A DNA stretch of 11,478 nucleotides from NCBI GenBank assembly GCA_007129455.1, contig SKVL01000038.1, positions 1 to 11,478 of the forward strand, read 5' to 3'. The notes beneath the pieces were generated by a model. It made no database searches. It worked only from the letters and a program-made list of their open reading frames with translations, and was not told the origin of the DNA. Origin of the DNA: Candidatus Campbelliibacteriota bacterium (lineage in GTDB: Bacteria; Patescibacteriota; Minisyncoccia; Phycocordibacterales; CSBR16-193). The position numbers and the translations under genes were made by a program. This document shows positions 7,546 to 11,478 of the stretch, in pieces (the stretch's first letter is position 1; each line of letters begins with the position of its first letter).

Positions 7546-9822
7546 ATGATATTGAAGAGGCTGGAACTCTCGGGATTTAAATCATTCGCTCAAAAAACGG
7601 AGTTGAATTTTAAATTTCCGGTTACCGCGATCGTTGGTCCGAACGGCTCTGGAAAGTCGAACATTGCCGAGTCTTTCCGATTCGTGCTCGGCGAGCAGTC
7701 GTTTAAATCCATGAGAGGCAAGCGCGGAGAGGATATGATATTTAGTGGATCGTCCAAAGCTCGCCGTTCCAATTTTGCTGAAATATGTCTCGTCTTTGAC
7801 AACTCCAACAGGAGGTTCTCCGGTATTGATTTTGATGATGTCAGGATAGGCAGAGTGGTCCACCGAGACGGCGAGAACAACTACTATATAAACGGAAGCA
7901 AAGCCAGACTGAAGGATGTGATTGAGCTTCTCTCGGCCGTGCATATCGGTGCTTCCGCCCACCATATAATATCTCAAGGTGAGACCGACAGAATACTCAA
8001 CGCCAAACCGCTGGAAAGGAAATCAATGGTTGAGGAGGCTTTGGGACTTAAGGTTTATCAGTACAAAAGAAAAGAGAGCGAGAAAAAGCTTTTGAAGACT
8101 GAGGATAATCTCAAAGAGGTTAAGTCTTTGAGGAGGGAGTTGGCACCACGTATAGAGTTTTTGAAAGAGCAGGTCAGAAAGGTTGAAAGAGCTCGTGTCA
8201 TAGAGGAAGATTTGGTCTTGAAGTACCGCGAATTTTTAAGAAGAGAATATGTATACATTTCAAACATGCGACGGAGATTGGAGGCGGAAAAAGAAGAGCC
8301 GGAGATCAGACTAAGGGAGGTTGATGAAGAGATAGGACGACTCAAAGAAGAGGTTTTAAGAGACGAGACGGCCGATCGCAAGAACTCAAAGATATTTGAG
8401 TTGGAAGAGTCTCAGAGGGGCATTGAGGAGAGGCGAGGTGAAGTGCTAAGGGAGATCGGTCGCATGGAAGGCGAGATCCATTTCCATAAGAATCGACTGA
8501 GATATTTGGAAGAGTCTCGAGAGGTGGAGCCTTCGGTTGCTTGGAGCGAAGTCTCTTTCTTTATGAATAGTATGGAAGAAGACCTGACCCGAACTAGAGA
8601 GGAGAGTTCTTTGGAAGAGATTCGTCAAACCCTGGAGTCTCTGCGAGGCCGAATTAAAGAGTTTCTGGATTCTTTCGGAGGTGAGTCTTTGGACAGAAAG
8701 AATGAAAGAGAGAAGATAGGAGCTGATCTGCAAAGACTGGAGGCGGAAAGAGAGGAAAAAAGGCAGATGATAGAAGGACTCAAAAAAGAAGCGGAAGATT
8801 TCAGTGATAAAAGGAAGGCTCTTCAGGAGGAAGTCGCCAAAGACAGAAGCGTCAGCCGACAGGCCGAGAGGAAGATGTTCGAGTGTATGAACGAGCAACA
8901 GAGACTCAGGTCTCTTTTGGAGAAGGTGCGTGAGAGGATCTCTCAACTTGAGAGGGTGGATGCCGTTTTTAAATATGAGATTCAAGAAGCAGCTCGAATT
9001 GTCGGTTCATTCATTCTTGATTACAAGGACTACGAAGTTAAAACCGAGGACGGGAGAACTCTTTCCGAAGGAGATATAACTGATGAGCCTCGTGAGGGGC
9101 AGGAGGGGCGCAGGAAAGAAATAGAGAGACTTAAAATACGCCTCGAAGAGCTTTCCGTAGGTTCACGCAAAGAGATAATGGATGAGTACGAGGAGGTATC
9201 GGAGCGTGACGAGTTTCTAGCTAATGAAGTGGCCGATCTGGAGAGATCGATAGAGTCGCTCAGACAGGTGATCGCCGAATTGGAAGAGACGATAGAGAAT
9301 CGTTTCCAAGAAGGGTTGAGTAAAATAAACACTGTTTTTCAAGAGTTTTTTGCGGACATGTTCGGCGGAGGGAGCGCTTCTTTGAAAAAGGTTCCGATAA
9401 AGATAGGGAGAAGGTCTTTGTCGGAGGAGGATGAAATTGAAGATGAAGACGAAGAAGAGTCCGAGAGTGTGGAGGGGTTGGAAATATCGGTCTCACTTCC
9501 GCGTAAAAATGTTAAAGGTCTTCTTATGCTTTCCGGCGGAGAAAGGGCGCTCGTGTCCGTCGCTTTGATCTTTGCGATGTCTCAGGTTAATCCTCCCCCT
9601 TTTTTAATATTGGACGAGACCGACGCTGCCTTGGATGAAGCCAACTCGCGAAAGTACGGGGCCATGGTGGAGCGTTTGGCGGAGCATTCGCAACTCATTT
9701 TGATAACTCACAACAGAGAGACAATGGCCATAGCCGGAATGCTCCACGGAGTGACCATGGACTCCGGCGGAATTTCAAAACTGCTATCGGTCAGGCTGGG
9801 CAAAGAGGAGACTTTACAGTAA
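7546..9822 (+). CDS. smc: SMC-family chromosome segregation ATPase, short hinge-less form
   Basis: ATPase of the SMC/condensin family, 758 aa instead of about 1150-1200. The N-terminal head has LSGFKSFAQKTELNF and Walker A GPNGSGKSN at 31-39. Two charged coiled-coil stretches (about 165-370 and 385-600) flank FLDSFGGES at 373-381, almost exactly mid-protein. I see no globular hinge and no CxxC zinc hook. The C-terminal head has EYEEVSERDEFL, FGGGSASL (606 onward), an acidic insert near 625-640, the signature LSGGERAL (662 onward) and Walker B with D690-E691 in LDETDAALDEAN. ATP-binding motifs look intact. ATG 7546 is 27 bp after rnc, with no clear ribosome site. I know similar short SMCs from Paceibacteria, so this is likely the resident form, not a truncated copy. 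No ScpA or ScpB gene is nearby. Confidence 0.9.
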   Translation: MILKRLELSGFKSFAQKTELNFKFPVTAIVGPNGSGKSNIAESFRFVLGEQSFKSMRGKRGEDMIFSGSSKARRSNFAEICLVFDNSNRRFSGIDFDDVRIGRVVHRDGENNYYINGSKARLKDVIELLSAVHIGASAHHIISQGETDRILNAKPLERKSMVEEALGLKVYQYKRKESEKKLLKTEDNLKEVKSLRRELAPRIEFLKEQVRKVERARVIEEDLVLKYREFLRREYVYISNMRRRLEAEKEEPEIRLREVDEEIGRLKEEVLRDETADRKNSKIFELEESQRGIEERRGEVLREIGRMEGEIHFHKNRLRYLEESREVEPSVAWSEVSFFMNSMEEDLTRTREESSLEEIRQTLESLRGRIKEFLDSFGGESLDRKNEREKIGADLQRLEAEREEKRQMIEGLKKEAEDFSDKRKALQEEVAKDRSVSRQAERKMFECMNEQQRLRSLLEKVRERISQLERVDAVFKYEIQEAARIVGSFILDYKDYEVKTEDGRTLSEGDITDEPREGQEGRRKEIERLKIRLEELSVGSRKEIMDEYEEVSERDEFLANEVADLERSIESLRQVIAELEETIENRFQEGLSKINTVFQEFFADMFGGGSASLKKVPIKIGRRSLSEEDEIEDEDEEESESVEGLEISVSLPRKNVKGLLMLSGGERALVSVALIFAMSQVNPPPFLILDETDAALDEANSRKYGAMVERLAEHSQLILITHNRETMAIAGMLHGVTMDSGGISKLLSVRLGKEETLQ

Positions 9823-9877
9823 GAAATATTTCTTGTGACTTAGAGCGTAAGGTAGAGCTTATCCAGACGGTTTTTAG

Positions 9878-9907
9878 AAAAAACCCGCCGGATATACATC
9901 CGGCGGG
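9878..9907 (-). terminator. Strong intrinsic terminator of the minus-strand hypothetical gene
   Basis: CCCGCCGGAT at 9884-9893 pairs perfectly with ATCCGGCGGG at 9898-9907 (10 bp, GC-rich, 4-nt loop). On the minus strand it is followed by six T (9883-9878). It begins 10 bp beyond the stop of the gene ending at 9918. On the plus strand no T-run follows, so it is not a standard terminator for smc, though it could block smc readthrough. Confidence 0.85.
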
Positions 9908-9917
9908 GTGCGGTTAC

Positions 9918-10430
9918 TTAAGACCTTTTTGCCTTCCTGGACTCGTAGTCCAAGTTGGTGTAGTGGTACAGTAAGGAAAACCAGTCTAATAGGTAACGGC
10001 GGTCGGCACTTTTTGTAATCTGCGTTAATGAGCTTTCTTTTTCTTTGATTAACTTGTATGCATACCACCCTTCATTTGTCTCTATTTCTTTCTTTAATTC
10101 AAGCAAGAGTCTTTTGCAGTATTTTAGAAAGATCAGTTTTGATAAGGGTATACCTATCAGACATATCAGTATTCCGATTACCAGGCCTACTTTCCATGGA
10201 GTTAATTCAGTTTCGAGAATAAAGCCTTCCACTTGCATTATCAAAAAAAGCAGAGAAAGAGCGATTCCTATAAATGTCCAAAGTGGGTAGAGGACCCAGA
10301 AGTCGCCGATCATAACCAATAAGCTCCTGACTCTTCTGACGTTTTTCCGTTCACCTTCGGGAAGGTCGTAAATCCAAGTGGGGTTTTTAACCTTACCCCA
10401 TCTTTTCCAGAATTTTTTCCAAAATATCAC
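9918..10430 (-). CDS. Hypothetical small membrane protein with two TM helices
   Basis: 170 aa; I do not recognise the family. The start is GTG at 10430, with perfect AGGAGG at 10439-10444 and 8-nt spacing, the best ribosome site in the window. A basic, Trp-rich N-terminus (FWKKFWKRWGKVK) precedes two hydrophobic segments, about residues 46-66 (VLYPLWTFIGIALSLLFLIM) and 80-102 (WKVGLVIGILICLIGIPLSK), joined by a short loop with two Glu. The C-terminal 65 residues are soluble and charged. The positive-inside rule predicts a hairpin with both ends in the cytoplasm. There is no signal peptide or catalytic motif. It is a single-gene unit with its own promoter and terminator, convergent with smc. 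That it is a real gene is well supported by these signals; its function is unknown. Confidence 0.75.
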   Translation of the reverse strand: MIFWKKFWKRWGKVKNPTWIYDLPEGERKNVRRVRSLLVMIGDFWVLYPLWTFIGIALSLLFLIMQVEGFILETELTPWKVGLVIGILICLIGIPLSKLIFLKYCKRLLLELKKEIETNEGWYAYKLIKEKESSLTQITKSADRRYLLDWFSLLYHYTNLDYESRKAKRS

Positions 10431-10479
10431 AGAAGCAACCTCCTTTTTTTAAAAAACAGTTTTATTTGAATCCGAGCTA

Positions 10480-10509
10480 ACAATATGTGAAAGCAACCGT
10501 CTTTGTCAA
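10480..10509 (-). promoter_or_regulatory. Promoter of the small membrane protein gene, with overlapping dyad
   Basis: On the minus strand, TTGACA (10509-10504, perfect -35) is followed after 18 bp by TATTGT (10485-10480, 4 of 6 to the -10). The leader to the GTG would be about 40 nt and contain AGGAGG. The -35 lies in a dyad, CTTTGT-CA-ACAAAG (10501-10514), which could be a regulator site; that part is speculative. Confidence 0.55.
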
Positions 10510-10535
10510 CAAAGGGTTTTTTGGTGCAAAAAATT

Positions 10536-10564
10536 AAAAAAAATATCAGGTTCGCCACTCGAAC
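10536..10564 (-). terminator. Possible terminator of the minus-strand tRNA cluster
   Basis: On the minus strand, GTTCG (10564-10560) and CGAAC (10554-10550) form a 5-bp stem with a 5-nt loop. Eight consecutive T (10543-10536) follow after a 6-nt gap. The stem is short and the gap is longer than usual, so this is tentative. Confidence 0.3.
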
Positions 10565-10606
10565 TTACAAAGGTCGATCGTCCACATGGTGTTATTTCAA
10601 GACATA

Positions 10607-10666
10607 TTTTCCCAAATGTGCAGGGGGTGACCCCCTGACATTTCGGTTGAATTTTCTGTGGGAAAA
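10607..10666. repeat. Nested inverted repeat
   Basis: Inner arms AAATGTGCAGGGGG (10614-10627) and CCCCCTGACATTT (10631-10643) pair over 13 bp with one bulged base and a 3-nt loop. Outer arms TTTTCCCA (10607-10614) and TGGGAAAA (10659-10666) add 8 bp, sharing one base at 10614 with the inner stem. No T-run follows closely on either strand, so it is not an obvious terminator. It could be a structured RNA or a protein-binding site. Confidence 0.6.
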
Positions 10667-10700
10667 GTTTTCTTTGATAAAAAAATACAAAACAACCCGA

Positions 10701-10770
10701 GTGTTTAACCGACGGGGGAGAGGACTTGACCCCGCTCTTTTCTTCACCTAAAAGAGCGGGGTCGGTACAC
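10701..10770. repeat. 14-bp perfect hairpin with an alternative outer pairing
   Basis: GACCCCGCTCTTTT (10728-10741) pairs perfectly with AAAAGAGCGGGGTC (10750-10763) around an 8-nt loop. ACCGAC (10708-10713) can pair with GTCGGT (10761-10766), extended by GTGT (10701-10704) with ACAC (10767-10770). The two pairings compete for bases 10761-10763. It is the first structure downstream of tRNA-Leu(UAG) on the minus strand, but no T-run follows it. Confidence 0.6.
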
Positions 10771-10951
10771 CTTTTGGATATTTTCAAAATTATTGTGGGC
10801 GGGAGAGGACTTGAACCTCCACGCCTTGCGGCATCAGTTCCTAAGACTGACGTGTCTACCAATTTCACCACCCGCCCAAATATTTTTCTATGATAACTTA
10901 ATTTATTTGAAAAATCACCCTTACATTCCTTTTTGAAAATATCTCAAAAGG
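10770..10951. repeat. Inverted repeats flanking tRNA-Leu(UAG)
   Basis: The left arm 10770-10789 (CCTTTTGGATATTTTCAAAA) and the right arm 10931-10951 are reverse complements except for one inserted base. They enclose the 82-nt tRNA-Leu gene in a 182-bp segment. The right arm is also part of the 164-bp tandem unit. Confidence 0.65.
10796..10877 (-). tRNA. tRNA-Leu, anticodon UAG
   Basis: 82 nt. Acceptor GGGCGGG (from 10877) pairs with CCCGCCC. The D-arm region reads TGAAATTGGTAGACAC. The anticodon stem TCAGT/ACTGA encloses loop CTTAGGA with anticodon UAG at 10843-10841. The long variable arm GCC-GCAA-GGC is typical of Leu, and the T-arm is GGAGG-TTCAAGT-CCTCT. Discriminator A at 10796; CCA is not encoded. 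It is the complete member of a set that includes two 5'-portion copies upstream on the same strand. Confidence 0.95.
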
Positions 10952-10980
10952 TCTTGCGAAGCTCCAAGTTTTCGCTTCTC

Positions 10981-11041
10981 ACCTCCACGCCTTGCGGCAT
11001 CATTCCGAGACTCTCGTGTCTACCAATTTCACCACCCGCCC
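10981..11041 (-). pseudogene. Partial tRNA-Leu(UAG) copy, 5' portion only (copy B)
   Basis: Identical to tRNA-Leu(UAG) from GGGCGGG to GACACG and again from ATGCCGC to GGAGGT. The anticodon arm is replaced by CGAGAGTCTCGGAATG, 2 nt shorter and unable to form the normal stem. The T-arm and 3' acceptor strand are missing, replaced by GAGAAGCGAAAACTTGG and onward. It cannot fold as a tRNA. It may be inert or give a small RNA. Confidence 0.8.
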
Positions 11042-11144
11042 AAATATTTTTCTATGATAACTTAATTTTTTTGAAAAAGCACTTTTACATTCCCGTTTTA
11101 AAATAGCTCAAAAGGTCTTGCGAAGCTCCAAGTTTTCGCTTCTC

Positions 11145-11205
11145 ACCTCCACGCTTTGCGGTATCATTCCGAGACTCTCGTGTCTACTAATTTCACTGCC
11201 CGTCC
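11145..11205 (-). pseudogene. Partial tRNA-Leu copy, 5' portion only, more diverged (copy C)
   Basis: Same architecture as the copy at 10981-11041, including the same altered anticodon arm and the same missing 3' part, so it was duplicated after the change. Further substitutions weaken it: acceptor GGACGGG, GCAGTG in place of GTGGTG at the D-arm entry, and ACCGCAAAGC in the variable arm. Confidence 0.8.
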
Positions 11206-11220
11206 AAATATTTTTTCTTG

Positions 11221-11293
11221 TCCGCCCACTAGGGTTCGAACCTAGGACCTACCGGTTAAGAGCCGGTTGCTCTACCAGCTGAGCTATAGGCGG
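11221..11293 (-). tRNA. tRNA-Lys, anticodon CUU
   Basis: 73 nt. Acceptor CCGCCTA pairs with TGGGCGG (one G-U pair). D-arm GCTC-AGCTGGTA-GAGC. The anticodon stem ACCGG/CCGGT encloses loop CTCTTAA with anticodon CUU at 11260-11258. T-arm CTAGG-TTCGAAC-CCTAG. Discriminator A at 11221; CCA is not encoded. The first base is C, where tRNA-Lys usually has G. Confidence 0.95.
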
Positions 11294-11358
11294 ATGAACT
11301 TTTACCAACTTAAATAAGATTAACCTAATATTTTTATTTTTTCAACCGATATCACTTG

Positions 11359-11444
11359 TGCCGGGGGCGGGACTTGAACCCGCACGGGCGAATGCGCCCA
11401 AGAGATTTTAAGTCTCTCATGTCTACCGGTTCCATCACCCCGGC
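11359..11444 (-). tRNA. tRNA-Leu, anticodon UAA
   Basis: 86 nt. Acceptor GCCGGGG pairs with CCCCGGC. The D-arm contains GGAACCGGTAGACAT. The anticodon stem AGAGA/TCTCT encloses loop CTTAAAA with anticodon UAA at 11410-11408. Long variable arm GGGCG-CATT-CGCCC. T-arm GCGGG-TTCAAGT-CCCGC. Discriminator A; CCA is not encoded. No group I intron interrupts the anticodon loop, a common site for one in this tRNA. First of the minus-strand tRNA cluster visible here. Confidence 0.95.
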
Positions 11445-11478
11445 AAGGGTCTAATGAATACTAACAGCTATTGTACCC

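Larger units (their letters stand above)
10441..10795. other. 355-bp stretch without a protein gene, rich in hairpins
   Basis: Between the small membrane protein gene and tRNA-Leu(UAG) I find no credible coding frame. The stretch holds a promoter, a possible terminator (10536-10564), a nested inverted repeat (10607-10666), a 14-bp perfect hairpin (10728-10763) and a 14-bp copy of part of the tRNA-Leu T-arm (10716-10729). An open frame here on the minus strand starts inside the tRNA and is spurious. Confidence 0.6.
10878..11205. repeat. Two tandem 164-bp units derived from the tRNA-Leu(UAG) region
   Basis: Units 10878-11041 and 11042-11205 are the same length and differ at roughly 14 positions with no gaps (about 91% identical by eye). 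Each contains, in minus-strand order, a 61-nt tRNA-Leu-like segment, an imperfect hairpin with GAAGC/GCTTC arms, an A/T-rich palindromic stretch and the ATCATAGAAAAATATTT that precedes the next tRNA-like start. The spacing of the GGGCGGG-type starts is exactly 164 bp (10877, 11041, 11205). Confidence 0.9.

Noticed and set aside
9821..9834. Palindrome AAGAAATATTTCTT just after the smc stop as a terminator
   Set aside because: A/T-only core with no usable loop and no T-run; too weak to support as a terminator.
10506..10871. 121-aa minus-strand open frame beginning MVKLVDTSVLGTDAA
   Set aside because: It starts on a GTG inside tRNA-Leu(UAG) and its N-terminus is a translation of that tRNA; the rest crosses hairpins and matches no protein I know.
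10770..10951. Insertion sequence or MITE with terminal inverted repeats
   Set aside because: No transposase and no target-site duplication seen; the arms enclose a normal tRNA. Kept only as an inverted-repeat observation.
10878..11205. CRISPR array
   Set aside because: Only two copies, repeats of 164 bp with no unique spacers, and no cas genes in the window.
10981..11205. Two additional functional tRNA-Leu genes
   Set aside because: Both copies lack the T-arm and the 3' acceptor strand, and the anticodon stem cannot form.

Overview
The window looks like a chromosomal segment from a Patescibacteria (CPR) genome, most likely the Paceibacteria/Parcubacteria group. The basis is family knowledge applied to what is visible. 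L32 has the MVVRMR N-terminus I associate with that group. ThrRS lacks the N-terminal TGS domain. The SMC protein is only 758 aa with no recognisable hinge. NusB is fused to a NUDIX-like domain. None of the three tRNA genes encodes CCA. Lineage is inferred from these traits, not from a database search.

Layout. (1) Positions 1-4807, minus strand: dnaE (DNA polymerase III alpha), then thrS 24 bp downstream; thrS runs off the left edge. (2) Positions about 4801-4842: a very short divergent control region between dnaE and rnhB. (3) Positions 4843-9822, plus strand: rnhB (RNase HII), rpmF (L32), a nusB-NUDIX fusion, rnc (RNase III) and a short smc. NusB-NUDIX and rnc are separated by 2 bp and rnc and smc by 27 bp, so these three are probably one operon. 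rpmF has its own good promoter and probably a leaderless mRNA. (4) Positions 9823-10440: a small two-TM hypothetical protein on the minus strand with a strong promoter, a perfect AGGAGG ribosome site and a strong terminator facing smc. (5) Positions 10441-10795: no protein gene, but several hairpins. (6) Positions 10796-11478: minus-strand tRNA-Leu(UAA), tRNA-Lys(CUU) and tRNA-Leu(UAG). Two 164-bp tandem units lie between tRNA-Lys and tRNA-Leu(UAG), each carrying a 5' portion of tRNA-Leu(UAG) with a rewritten anticodon arm and no 3' part.

Function. Nearly all protein genes are housekeeping: replication (DnaE), tRNA charging (ThrRS), RNA/DNA hybrid removal (RNase HII), the ribosome (L32), transcription and rRNA processing (NusB, RNase III) and chromosome organisation (SMC). 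I see no defence system, CRISPR array, insertion sequence or prophage. The most unusual points are the tRNA-Leu-derived tandem array and the repeats around it, the NusB-NUDIX fusion with a damaged Nudix box, the hinge-less SMC, the eroded PHP metal site in DnaE, and mRNAs that appear leaderless or nearly so.
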